From NCBI RefSeq assembly GCF_002554705.1, contig NZ_PDEP01000003.1:248001-312000 (forward strand): 64,000 nt of DNA, read 5' to 3'. The stretch comes from Longimonas halophila. Lineage in GTDB: Bacteria > Bacteroidota > Rhodothermia > Rhodothermales > Salinibacteraceae. Below are positions 35,230-44,164 of the stretch, in pieces (the first letter of the stretch is position 1; every line of letters begins with the position of its first letter). Below the pieces are notes generated by a model. That model ran no database searches, was not told the DNA's origin, and saw only the letters and a program-made list of their open reading frames with translations. The translations under genes were made by a program, and so were the position numbers.

Positions 35230-36411
35230 TTAGAAGGTAATCTGCGCGCCCAAGATGAACGCGTTGTAGTCAGCCTGTGCGTCGGACTGGAAGTCCTGGA
35301 ACTCAGCCATGAGCGTGAGCTGGTCGGTGGCCATGTAGCGGGCAAAACCCATGAGCAGCTGGTTGGTGTTCTCGGGTACGCCGCCCACATCGGTCGACGT
35401 TTCGTCGTGCGACCCTTCGCCATAGCTGCCGCCGAGTACGAAGCCGCCAAAGTCGTAGGTGGCTTCGCCGTACCACTGCGTGCCATCGGCCTCGGCCTGA
35501 TCAAGTCCACTTCCGCTGTCGAGCCCGAGCCCGATGAGTCCGTCGGAGCCGATGCTCTGCGTCTGCGAGAATGCGCCGCGCAGCCCAAAGCCACCAGCGC
35601 TCAGGCTGGCGCCAACGTCCCAGCCGTTGATGCTGTAGCTGAAGTCTTGGGGGATCACATCGACGTTCTGATAGAGCCCGCCGACCCACAGGTCGAGCGT
35701 GCCGCCTTCAAACTCGGCCAGGTAGTTGGCTTGTCCTTCAAAGCGGGGTGTGGTGGTTTCAATTGCCTGATTAGGTGCGCCACCTGGCTTTTCCGGGTTG
35801 ATCAGACCCAGCTTCAGCGAGAAGCCGTCCAGGTTGGGCGTGGTGTAGGTGATGCGCGGGTTGAAGTTGGCATAGGTGTAGCCGGTGCCAATGCGCCCGA
35901 GCGTGGCATCGGCGGCATCGGGGCCACCAAAGCGACCGACCCCCATGGCACTGCCCTGATCGGCAATAGCACTGCCGCCAAAAATACCGAAGCCCTTGCC
36001 GATGTTGAATGTGCCAAAGTCGCCCGACACCGCGATGTCAGCGACACGTCCTTCAAACAAACCGTCATTCTGCACGCTTGCCCCTTGCAGGTGATGGTTA
36101 ATCTGAAAGGTGGCCGACACGTTGACGCCGTTTTGTTCGGGGGCGTTAACGGAAAAGGTAATGTTGCCCGGGTTGAAGCCCGACTGGATGCGCGTAGCGA
36201 ATTGATTTTCGCCATCTGACCGGGCGCCCTCATGGCCTGAGGCGTTCAAAAACACAGGGATAGCGCCCGCAACGCCGAAGTTCCACCCGTCGTCGGTGTC
36301 CATGGAAATAGACTGTGCCTGCGCATCCGACACGGCGAGCGTTCCGAAGAGCAGGACCACGCCAAATAGCGCAGCAGTTGCATAGTGCGAGATCTTTCGT
36401 ATCGGTTTCAT
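35230..36411 (-). CDS. outer-membrane porin of the glycerol/DHA cluster
   Basis: 393 aa from the ATG at 36411 (MKPIRKISHYATAALFGVVL). The signal peptide ends near SDAQAQ. The mature part is a series of amphipathic strands (FGTFNIGKGFGIF; GTGYTYANFNPRITYTTP; TQWYGEATYDFGGFVLGGSY; LTLMAEFQDFQSD) and ends in Phe (FILGAQITF), the outer-membrane insertion signal. It is of the Gram-negative porin_4 type. Placed between glpD and the permease, it probably lets glycerol or DHA cross the outer membrane. Confidence 0.82.
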   Translation of the reverse strand: MKPIRKISHYATAALFGVVLLFGTLAVSDAQAQSISMDTDDGWNFGVAGAIPVFLNASGHEGARSDGENQFATRIQSGFNPGNITFSVNAPEQNGVNVSATFQINHHLQGASVQNDGLFEGRVADIAVSGDFGTFNIGKGFGIFGGSAIADQGSAMGVGRFGGPDAADATLGRIGTGYTYANFNPRITYTTPNLDGFSLKLGLINPEKPGGAPNQAIETTTPRFEGQANYLAEFEGGTLDLWVGGLYQNVDVIPQDFSYSINGWDVGASLSAGGFGLRGAFSQTQSIGSDGLIGLGLDSGSGLDQAEADGTQWYGEATYDFGGFVLGGSYGEGSHDETSTDVGGVPENTNQLLMGFARYMATDQLTLMAEFQDFQSDAQADYNAFILGAQITF

Positions 36412-36517
36412 CGCGTATTGGGTTGGATTAGGGTACAAAAGCGGGGTTCAAAATCAGGCAGTTCAGCAGCGCTTGCCTTCTTTCCAGCAAACACTGCTGA
36501 CGACCTGAGACTCGAGA

Positions 36518-38092
36518 TTAGGTAGGCATCTTGTAACCGTTCGCCACTTCGGTGAAGGCTTCGACCTGCTCATCCTGCCAGGCCTGGTCCTGCCCCATCT
36601 CGTTGGCCATGAGTTCAGCTACCTTCGGCGCAATGTCGATGCTGGCTTGTGCGTCGAGCAAGAGCGAGCGCGTGCGACGTGACAGAATGTCCTCGACCGA
36701 GCGCGCCATTTCGTGGCGTACGCCCCACACAACTTGCACTGCCCGCACGGGCAGACGCTCATCGAGCTGCTCGTTGAGCTCGGGGTTTTCGCGGACCAGC
36801 CCCTTCAATGCAGGAGCATCGGATCCATACTTGCTGAAGTCGCCAAACTGCTCGGCATGCTCATGCCACCCGTGGATGTGCAGGTCGGCAGTGACCGACG
36901 GGCGCTCTTCGACGTTTGCGAGCGTGGCTGCCTGGTCAATCGTGTCTTCGGCCATCTGGCGGTAGGTGGTCCACTTCCCGCCCGAGATGGTGACGAGCCC
37001 GTTGTTCGAGATGTGCAGCACATGGTCGCGCGAAATCTCGGAGGTGTCGCCCGAGCCCGGATTCGTAGGATCAGTAACAAGCGGACGAATGCCAGCAAAC
37101 ACGGAGAGTACGTCGTCCGGTGTCGGGTCTTTGGTCAGGTAGCGACCGGCGTGCTCGACCAGAAAGTCGAGTTCTTTCTGCATGGGCACTGGCTCCATTT
37201 CGGGGCCGTCGACCTCCTCGTCGGTTGTGCCTACCACCACGCGATCGTTCCACGGAATGGCAAAGAGCACGCGCCCATCATCGGTCTTGGGGATCATGAT
37301 GGCGGCTTCGCCCGGCAAGAAGGAGCGATCGAGCACAATGTGTGTGCCCTGGGCCGGGCGCAGCGTGTTGCTCACCGTAGGATCGTCCATCTTGCGGATG
37401 CTATCCGTAAAGATACCGGTGGCGTTGATGACAGCGCGCGCTTCGATGTTCATGGTGGTGCCGGTTTCCTGGCACTCAGCCACTACGCCATTTACGTAGC
37501 CGTCGTCAGCCTTCAGCAGGTCGGTCACCTTCATGTAGTTGAGGGCGGTACCGCCTTGCTCTACGAAGGTCTGCGCCATGTTGACGGCCAGGCGCGCATC
37601 GTCGAACTGTCCATCGTAGTAGATCACGCCACCTCGCAAGCCTTTCGGCTCAATGGTCGGCAGATGTTCGAGGGTTTCGTCGAGACTAAGGTGCTTTGAG
37701 CGCCCAAAGTTTTGGCGCCCGGCCAGCATGTCGTATACCTTCATGCCGATGCCGTAGAACGGGCCCTCCCACCAGTCATAGTTTGGCACGACAAACGCCA
37801 GGTTGTGCACCAGGTGAGGTGCATTTTTCTGGAGACGTCCGCGTTCTTTGAGGGCTTCGAGCACCAGGGAAATGTTGCCCTGTTGCAGATACCGCACGCC
37901 GCCGTGCACCAGCTTGGTAGAACGGCTGGAAGTGGCTTTGGCAAAGTCGTGCTGCTCCAGCAACAGGGTGTCGTATCCACGGGCAGCAGCCTCGATGGCT
38001 GTACCCAGCCCGGTGGCTCCTCCACCAATCACGATAAAGTCCCACGGACCGTCGTGCGCATTCAGCGCTTGTTGTCCAGCGTCACGTTGCAT
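36518..38092 (-). CDS. glpD: aerobic glycerol-3-phosphate dehydrogenase
   Basis: 524 aa. The FAD-binding dinucleotide fold is at about 18-45 (DFIVIGGGATGLGTAIEAAA; LLLEQHDFAKATSSRSTKLV), followed by HGGVRYLQQG, AINATGIFTDS, LPGEAAIMIPKTDDGRVLFA and IPWNDRVVVGTTDEEV, all typical of GlpD/GlpA. A C-terminal DAO_C domain covers about 390-500. Oxidises glycerol 3-phosphate to DHAP and passes electrons to quinone at the inner membrane. Follows glpK by 104 bp, with a stem-loop between. Confidence 0.95.
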   Translation of the reverse strand: MQRDAGQQALNAHDGPWDFIVIGGGATGLGTAIEAAARGYDTLLLEQHDFAKATSSRSTKLVHGGVRYLQQGNISLVLEALKERGRLQKNAPHLVHNLAFVVPNYDWWEGPFYGIGMKVYDMLAGRQNFGRSKHLSLDETLEHLPTIEPKGLRGGVIYYDGQFDDARLAVNMAQTFVEQGGTALNYMKVTDLLKADDGYVNGVVAECQETGTTMNIEARAVINATGIFTDSIRKMDDPTVSNTLRPAQGTHIVLDRSFLPGEAAIMIPKTDDGRVLFAIPWNDRVVVGTTDEEVDGPEMEPVPMQKELDFLVEHAGRYLTKDPTPDDVLSVFAGIRPLVTDPTNPGSGDTSEISRDHVLHISNNGLVTISGGKWTTYRQMAEDTIDQAATLANVEERPSVTADLHIHGWHEHAEQFGDFSKYGSDAPALKGLVRENPELNEQLDERLPVRAVQVVWGVRHEMARSVEDILSRRTRSLLLDAQASIDIAPKVAELMANEMGQDQAWQDEQVEAFTEVANGYKMPT

Positions 38093-38127
38093 AGGTCAGT
38101 GTCGTTAAGCGAAAAAACGTAGTGTTG

Positions 38128-38184
38128 ACGTGGCAGGCAAGGAGCCCGGCCGCAGGCTAAAGATGCCGGGCCCCCGCGCCACGT
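38128..38184 (-). other. intercistronic stem-loop between glpK and glpD
   Basis: Outer stem ACGTGGC (38128-38134) with GCCACGT (38178-38184); inner stem GCCCGGC (38144-38150) with GCCGGGC (38165-38171). There is no U-run. It could separate expression of glpD (upstream in the direction of transcription is glpK). Confidence 0.5.
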
Positions 38185-38196
38185 TGTCTGTGCGCG

Positions 38197-39714
38197 TTAA
38201 GCGTCAACTTTGGCCGGGCGAGCTGCCGGACCGGTCCATGCTTTGGCACGGTCAAGCGCTTTGCGCCAGCCTTCGCGCAGCTCTCCGACGAGCTCTGGCT
38301 CCATCGAGGGCGTGAAGCGACGGTCTTCTTTCCACTGCTTCGCGATGTCTTCCTGGCTATTCCAGTAGCCCACGGCGAGTCCGGCCAGGTAGGCCGCGCC
38401 GAGTGCAGTCGTCTCCGTCACTTCGGGGCGGATGACCGGCACTTGCATGATATCGGACTGGAACTGTAGCAGCAGGTCGTTGGCGGCGGCACCGCCATCC
38501 ACGCGCAGTTCTTTCGTTTCGATGCCCGAGTCGGCCTCCATCGCCTCGATGACATCGACGACCTGGTAGGCAATGCCCTCCAGCGCTGCACGAGCGATAT
38601 GCCCGTCGGTTACGCCGCGTGTGATGCCGGCAATCGTGCCACGGGCATACTGGTCCCAATGCGGAGCACCGAGTCCTGAGAATGCGGGTACCACGTACAC
38701 ACCGCCGTTGTCTTCGACGCTACGCGCAAGCGCTTCCACCTCGGCCGAAGAGTCAATGATGCCGAGTCCGTCGCGTAGCCACTGCACGACCGCGCCCGCA
38801 ATGAAGATGCTCCCTTCAAGCGCGTAGGTCACCTCGCCGTCAATCTCCGCAGCGATGGTTGTGAGCAGGCGGTTTTCGGAATGAACCGCTTCGGTACCGG
38901 TGTGCTGCAGCATGAAGGCGCCGGTGCCATACGTGTTTTTACTCATGCCGCTCTTGGTACACATCTGCCCAAAGAGCGCAGCCTGCTGATCGCCCGCAAT
39001 ACCTGCAATGGGAATGTCGCCAGTAAGCACGCCGTTGTGGACGTGGCCGTAGACTTCGCTGCAAGAGCGCACCTCGGGGAGCATGCTGTGCGGCACGTCG
39101 AGAATATCGAGCAGTTCGTCGTCCCACTCGCTCTCTCGGATATTGTAGAGAAGGGTACGACTGGCATTGGTGGCATCAGTGATGTGCTGACCGCCGCGCG
39201 TGAGCTTCCACACGAGCCAACTGTCGATCGTACCGAACGCGAGGTGCCCTGCCTCTGCTTTTTGGCGAGCCCCTTCTACGTTGTCGAGGATCTACTTGAC
39301 TTTCGTGCCTGAGAAATAGGCATCGATGATAAGCCCCGTCTTTTCCTGGAAGAGATCAATACCGACCTCGTCTTTCAACGTGTCGCACATCTCGGACGTG
39401 CGGCGGTCCTGCCAGACAATGGCGTTGTAGACCGGCTCGCCGGTGCGACGATCCCACACTACGGTGGTTTCGCGCTGGTTGGTAATGCCAATCGCTTCAA
39501 TGTCATCTGAAGAAATACCGGTGCGGCTAAGCACCTCGGCGGCTACGCCCACCTGCGACGACCAGATCTCGCTGGGGTCGTGCTCTACCCATCCGGGTTT
39601 CGGAAAGATCTGCTCGAACTCTTTCTGGGCTGTGCCTTCAATCTGCCCATTTCGATTGAAAATGATGGCACGCGAGCTCGTCGTGCCCTGGTCAAATGCG
39701 AGAATGTATCCCAT
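38197..39714 (-). pseudogene. glpK: glycerol kinase interrupted by an in-frame TAG
   Basis: From the ATG at 39714 to the stop at 38197 a single frame encodes a glycerol kinase of normal length (about 505 codons). The frame is broken only by TAG at 39292-39294. The context is [18 protein letters not shown], where family members have Trp (KVKWILDN), so one G-to-A change (TGG to TAG) explains it. The rest is intact: [51 protein letters not shown] and [15 protein letters not shown]. If real, the kinase yields a 140-residue fragment, unless read through or restarted at 39213. It is the first gene of the glycerol cluster. Confidence 0.88.
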
Positions 39715-39820
39715 TACGATCACCTGCTGTTCGTATCAAAACGTTTCGTTTCCTTTCGGATCGACAATCACACAATAGGGCGTGGAAGCGCTTTTGTCAA
39801 CATTTGCTTAACCCTTAATT

Positions 39821-39836
39821 GTTACGTTATCGCAAC
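39821..39836. promoter_or_regulatory. candidate GlpR operator in the glpK-glpR intergenic region
   Basis: GTTACGTTATCGCAAC is a near-palindrome (GTT.CG....CG.AAC) resembling glp operators with TGTTCG/CGAACA half-sites. In the same divergent region the 11-mer GGAAGCGCTTT occurs twice (39784-39794 and 39899-39909), a second candidate operator pair. No experimental support. Confidence 0.4.
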
Positions 39837-39952
39837 GCGAGGGGTATTGGATCACAGACTCCTTCCATTTGTAGGCGCACGAGGTGCTTTTTATAGCCGG
39901 AAGCGCTTTCTTTCTACGGATCTGTTTTCTCGGACTACAGCCTTATCCCCTC

Positions 39953-40729
39953 ATGCCCGACAAAAATCATGGCCCTGCTGAACGCGAGGTGATCATCCTA
40001 CAGCGTCTCAAAGAGCATGGATACGTAACGGTATCGGACCTGAGCGAGCGTCTGGACGTCTCGGAGGTTACAGTTCGTAAGGATCTCCAAAAACTCGAAA
40101 GTCGCAACTTACTCCATCGCACGTATGGCGGTGCAAATGTGCGCGACCCGTACGTGCGCGATCGTCCGCTCGATGAAAAAGTTACCCAGTTCACCGAGGA
40201 AAAACGTCGTATTGGTAAGGCCGCTGCCAACTTGGTGGCCGCCCGCGACTCGATCATCCTTGCATCGGGTACGACCATGACGCAGGTGGCGCGCCATCTG
40301 CGCGACAAGTCGGAACTCACAGTGATTACCAGCGCAATGAACGTTGCGCTTGAAGTCGCTCATCTTCAGGATGTGGAGGTACTTATGCTTGGCGGCATGG
40401 TGCGCCGCACCTCAAAATCGGTGGTGGGTCCCTACGCTCAGGAGATGATGAAGGAATACGCATGCGACAAGCTCTTCCTTGGTGTCGACGGGTTTGACCT
40501 TGACCACGGCTTAACGACAGCCAATGCCCCCGAGGCTCATCTCAACCAGTATATGATTCGTGCAGCACAGCGCGTGATCATCGTAACAGACTCCAGCAAA
40601 TTCGGGCGCCGTAGCCTCCGTCGCATCTGCGGGCTTGATGCCGTGCACCGCGTCATTACTGATGCTTCTGTCGATGACCACATTGTCAGTCATCTTAAGG
40701 AGCAAGGCCTCTATGTGGATGTGGTGTAA
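39953..40729 (+). CDS. glpR: DeoR-family transcriptional regulator, GlpR-like
   Basis: 258 aa from the ATG at 39953 (MPDKNHGPAEREVIILQRLK); the frame runs upstream without homology. The N-terminal winged helix is typical (YVTVSDLSERLDVSEVTVRK, DLQKLE, LLHRTYGGA). The C-terminal sugar-phosphate sensor domain is also present (ILASGTTMTQVARHL; LGVDGFDLDHGLTTANAPEA; VTDSSKFG). Divergent from glpK. Likely represses the glycerol/DHA cluster and responds to glycerol 3-phosphate or a related phosphate. Confidence 0.88.
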   Translation: MPDKNHGPAEREVIILQRLKEHGYVTVSDLSERLDVSEVTVRKDLQKLESRNLLHRTYGGANVRDPYVRDRPLDEKVTQFTEEKRRIGKAAANLVAARDSIILASGTTMTQVARHLRDKSELTVITSAMNVALEVAHLQDVEVLMLGGMVRRTSKSVVGPYAQEMMKEYACDKLFLGVDGFDLDHGLTTANAPEAHLNQYMIRAAQRVIIVTDSSKFGRRSLRRICGLDAVHRVITDASVDDHIVSHLKEQGLYVDVV

Positions 40730-41242
40730 GGCAGAGGTCGTGTAGATCTGCTGTATGTCGTTTCATCTGCTCGCATTGAGAGCAGTACGTCACGCTTTTT
40801 CATTTTCACAGCCCCTCTACCTCACCCTATTTGTTTAATTTAAGTGAATATGCATCATATAAACTGGTGGGACACCTACACAATGGCATCACATGATGAT
40901 TATGTGCATACTCATTACATGGATTAGAGATTACGTAACACATAGGGTAATATTCACCACTTTGTGATCCGCATTCGTATCCATTCAGATGTATACCTTG
41001 GTGAATCGGGTGCGCAGATAGAGCACACCCGGTATAGCCTCCCTAACAAGGCTGCTCCGCCCCGATAGTCCTACGGCTGAGCTATTGCCACAGAGATTTT
41101 CAAAATAGTATGCACCATGAGCAGCGTTGGACAACGATAGCCATTGGGGCTTGGAAGCTTTGAAGGCGCGCCGTCTCGGTATTTAACCAGTACACTCCCT
41201 GCCTGCTCTTCACGACTTTCCGCTGCTCGAACGCGTTCTGCC
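40730..41242. other. AT-rich 513-bp intergenic region before the integrase-like gene
   Basis: No gene found. From about 40790 to 41000 the DNA is clearly lower in GC than the surroundings. It contains an 8-bp inverted repeat (GTGAATAT 40843-40850, ATATTCAC 40953-40960) and a CGGGTG/CACCCG stem (about 41008-41032). A GTTRRRY-type heptamer GTTGGAC is at 41126-41132, about 110 bp before the integrase-like start. Might be a remnant of an att/promoter region; nothing conclusive. Confidence 0.5.
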
Positions 41243-42130
41243 ATGAACTTGTCAACATCTACTGTAATGCCAGAAGCTCTTGCAGACCCTTCTCCCCACG
41301 CTCAGACATCACGCAACGAATCTTCTGAAGCACTCGCTGTACCTGCACCAGACACCGATGCGCTCTCTACGCCTGCCATCGCGCTCGCCCAACTTAACCG
41401 CGCACCTGGACTCAGCGAGCGGAAGCGCATGTTGTATGGCACCTGGATTCAAGGCTATCTTGACTATTTGAAACGCCAGTGCTTGGGAGCACCGCGCCCA
41501 GCATATGTAAAACGCTTCCTCACCCAGATTCGCGACAGTCCCCACTCCGACGAATCCACCTATCAGGGCGCGGCAGAGGCGCTGGTTTTTTATCACGAGC
41601 GTCTACTACGCCAAACCGTCTGCGGCGATGGCTATCGCCTGGCCACGCTTACCGACAAAGAAAAGCGCAAGATTGTATCGCAACTGAACGGGCCTGAGCG
41701 TGTGCTGGCCCTTGTTGTATGTTACACCGATCTGAATCTGAAAGAAGCGCTGCGCTTGCGGGTGGGGGATGTCGAAATCTCGAAGCGCACCATTCTCGTG
41801 TCGAGTTCGACGGGCTGCGCGGATCGTAGTGTCTCGTTTCCAGAGTCGCTGCAAGAGCCTCTTCGCAAGCAGCGCTCCTACGTACGCGATCTGCATGACC
41901 ATGATCTTGCAGATGGATACGGCACCGTCGACGTGCCCGACGAGGTTGTGCGCCAGTTTCCGTGGGCCTCGAAGCAGTTTGTATGGCAGTATCTCTTTCC
42001 GGCTGACAAGCGCACGCTCGATATCCGCGCAGGCACCGAGCGGCGCTACCCGATGACCCCCGATGCCCTCCTTGATGCCATCGGGTCTTCCGATGCCCCC
42101 CTCACGCGCGCCTTCCGCCCTTTACAGTGA
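41243..42130 (+). CDS. integron-integrase-like protein without catalytic residues
   Basis: 295 aa from the ATG at 41243. After a variable N-terminus (about 1-50), the N-terminal SAM-like domain aligns with IntI (YGTWIQGYLDYLKRQCLGAP; YQGAAEALVFYHERLLRQ). The catalytic-domain start aligns too (RVLALVVCYTDLNLKEALRL), as does the IntI-specific region (DLADGYGTVDVPDEVVRQFP; WASKQFVWQYLFPADKRTLD; ERRYPMTPDALLDAI). But the box I Arg is Asn165 (TDLN where IntI has TGxR) and the beta-hairpin Lys is lost (STGCADR for GKGSKDR). The frame stops before the HxxR, His and Tyr elements. It is therefore unlikely to recombine DNA; it may bind DNA or be decaying. Confidence 0.82.
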   Translation: MNLSTSTVMPEALADPSPHAQTSRNESSEALAVPAPDTDALSTPAIALAQLNRAPGLSERKRMLYGTWIQGYLDYLKRQCLGAPRPAYVKRFLTQIRDSPHSDESTYQGAAEALVFYHERLLRQTVCGDGYRLATLTDKEKRKIVSQLNGPERVLALVVCYTDLNLKEALRLRVGDVEISKRTILVSSSTGCADRSVSFPESLQEPLRKQRSYVRDLHDHDLADGYGTVDVPDEVVRQFPWASKQFVWQYLFPADKRTLDIRAGTERRYPMTPDALLDAIGSSDAPLTRAFRPLQ

Positions 42131-42157
42131 AGCGCCTGCGATAATGTATAAAGTACG

Positions 42158-42185
42158 AGCACCACAGGGGACTTCGTCCGGTGCT
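42158..42185. terminator. weak bidirectional terminator candidate
   Basis: AGCACC (42158-42163) pairs with GGTGCT (42180-42185) in the 90-bp gap between two convergent genes. Short stem, no clear U-run. Confidence 0.35.
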
Positions 42186-42220
42186 TGCTCTCGCGTGCAA
42201 ATCAACACCCAACCAGATTC

Positions 42221-42946
42221 TTACATGTCGTTGCGCGGACGCAATGGGCGCACGACCACTTCGGAGATAAGATGGTTTTCAGGCGCCTTCAGCACATGCA
42301 TAGCTGTGGCAGCCACATCTTCGGCCCGCAGGGGGTTATCAGTCATGTCAGCGCCTGCGCGCTCAAAAAAGTCTGTTTCTATAGATCCGGGATAGAGGCA
42401 CGATACACGAATCCCTGCGCCTCGCACTTCCTTCATCAGCGCCTGGCTGAATCCGCGCACACCAAACTTACTGGCGTTGTACGCAGAGATGTTGGGATTG
42501 CCAATCAGCCCGGCAATCGATGCGATGTTGACGATGTGTCCGCCAAATCCCTTATCCTCGTTCTGAGCCCGCATCATGGGTACCGCCGCCCGCGTGCACA
42601 GGTACAGTCCACGCAAATTGGTATCGTGCTGCACATCCCAGTCTTCCACAGCCATCTCATCGATCGGGCCAAAGCGGCCCAGGCCTGCATTGTTTATGAG
42701 GATGTCAAGGCGTCCGGCTTCCTCCTGAATCGTCTCGAACACTGCGTCAATGGCGTCCTGGTCGCGCACATCGGCAGTACACGGAATGAAGGCATCGCCA
42801 TACGTATCGTGCAGCGCTTGCAGGCGCTCGGTGCTACGTGCAAGTCCGAAGACCTGCACCCCCGCCTCAATAAGCTGCACACTAATTTCTTGCCCCAGTC
42901 CGGAGCTGGCTCCGGTAACAAGGGCCACTGCATTGGTAAGAGTCAT
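42221..42946 (-). CDS. short-chain dehydrogenase/reductase
   Basis: 241 aa from the ATG at 42946 (MTLTNAVALVTGASSGLGQE). Cofactor loop TGASSGLG, NNAG, catalytic Ser in NIASIAG and the YxxxK pair in SAYNASKFG are all present. The Arg in FGLARSTERL suggests preference for NADP (inference). It looks like a classical SDR of the 3-oxoacyl-ACP reductase-like group, and the substrate cannot be told. Convergent with the integrase-like gene. Confidence 0.9.
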   Translation of the reverse strand: MTLTNAVALVTGASSGLGQEISVQLIEAGVQVFGLARSTERLQALHDTYGDAFIPCTADVRDQDAIDAVFETIQEEAGRLDILINNAGLGRFGPIDEMAVEDWDVQHDTNLRGLYLCTRAAVPMMRAQNEDKGFGGHIVNIASIAGLIGNPNISAYNASKFGVRGFSQALMKEVRGAGIRVSCLYPGSIETDFFERAGADMTDNPLRAEDVAATAMHVLKAPENHLISEVVVRPLRPRNDM

Positions 42947-43159
42947 AGGCGTTGTCGCTCTGTGTTTGCGAATTACGAATACAAGGGCATGCATCTAACC
43001 TGCAGCACCCTGTTTGGCATGGCGTCTGTACCCTGCGCTTCTGCGTAGATGCCATATAAGCAAATGCCATACAAAATGCGCAGCCCCAACGACAGCACTA
43101 CTGCCGTTGATCGCTGCGCATGCAAAGCGTGACGCAACAGTCACAGATTCCCGAGTTTG

Positions 43160-43996
43160 CTACTCATTCACCGTGACATTGGTTACCGTCCTACGCACCG
43201 GCTCCCCACTCATCATCGCCTGCATCTGTGCAAACTGATCGCCCATACGCTCTTCCATCATCTGGCGCTGCTCAGGCGGCATCTGTTCCATCTGCGCCTC
43301 CATCTGCGCACGCATCTGCTGCATACGCTGGCGCTGCTCTTCGGGCATCTGCTCCATCATGTCGTTGCTCATCTCAGTGACAAACGGATACACCAGCCCG
43401 TCGATGGTACGGTAGTCGCGAAAGTCAACTTGAAACGTAATGGGACCGTCAATCTGAAACGGCGCGCCTTCCATTGCGTCTTCAGGCAGTACGGCATTGA
43501 ACAGGAAGCGTGCAGGCATCAGGTTGTCGGTACGCAAGTAGAAGCGCATCGACTCCAGTCCTTGAAACTCCTGTCCTTCCATGCTGGCATACGATTCCAG
43601 ACGGCGCGGGTCCTCTACAAAGAGCACATGCGTCTCCACGCCATCAATCGACTCGGTGCCCTCATACACGGCCTCTTCCTTCAGGCCTTCGAGATACGAC
43701 TCATCCAGAAAGCCCATCACAGGCATGTCATCAGCGCTGGCCGGGCCGCTGGCGTTGCTTATGCGGTAGATGTAGCGTCCATTCTCCTCTTCCCGCTCGT
43801 AGCGGTTGGTCTCGCCCTCGGTTTCTACCGTAAATGAGCGGATGTCTTGTGCCATCTCCTGGTGTGCAGCATCGGCCTCGTCAATAATGCTGGATGCTGA
43901 TTGCGCCCATGTTGGTGCTCCTATCTGAGCAGTAGCCAAACACAAAAGCAGGCTAACCCCAATCGTGCGGAGTGCCATGCGAACTGAATAGGTCAT
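43160..43996 (-). CDS. periplasmic LolA-like protein with Met/Gln-rich tail
   Basis: 278 aa (ATG at 43996; another in-frame ATG at 43978 gives an equally good signal peptide). The signal ends near PTWAQS. The body (RSFTVETEGETNRYE; YRISNASGPASADD; VETHVLFVEDPRR; FYLRTDNLMPARFLF; ITFQVDFRDYRTIDGLVYPF) has the half-barrel strand pattern of outer-membrane lipoprotein-sorting proteins. The C-terminal 70 residues are an unusual charged helix rich in M, Q and E (MPEEQRQRMQQMRAQM), probably coiled coil. Function unknown, likely envelope. Confidence 0.7.
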   Translation of the reverse strand: MTYSVRMALRTIGVSLLLCLATAQIGAPTWAQSASSIIDEADAAHQEMAQDIRSFTVETEGETNRYEREEENGRYIYRISNASGPASADDMPVMGFLDESYLEGLKEEAVYEGTESIDGVETHVLFVEDPRRLESYASMEGQEFQGLESMRFYLRTDNLMPARFLFNAVLPEDAMEGAPFQIDGPITFQVDFRDYRTIDGLVYPFVTEMSNDMMEQMPEEQRQRMQQMRAQMEAQMEQMPPEQRQMMEERMGDQFAQMQAMMSGEPVRRTVTNVTVNE

Positions 43997-44164
43997 CGTA
44001 TTTCGTGGGTTGAGTCAAAAGGGAGGCGAACAACATTCACTACGTCATGCGGAATATACGGGCAAGCGTGGACATATCGTATCCACAGTGCATTACAGAG
44101 GCGCATGTATCGATTGTTTTTTCGGTAGCGGCAACGCTAAGTGATGGAGGCAATAGGCCAGTAG

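Noticed and set aside
38197..39723. Two separate glycerol-kinase genes
   Set aside because: Both pieces are in one frame, non-overlapping and together make exactly one glycerol kinase; a single TAG separates them.
41126..41132. attI core site (GTTGGAC) for the integrase-like gene
   Set aside because: A seven-base degenerate motif is expected often by chance, and no attC arrays are visible.
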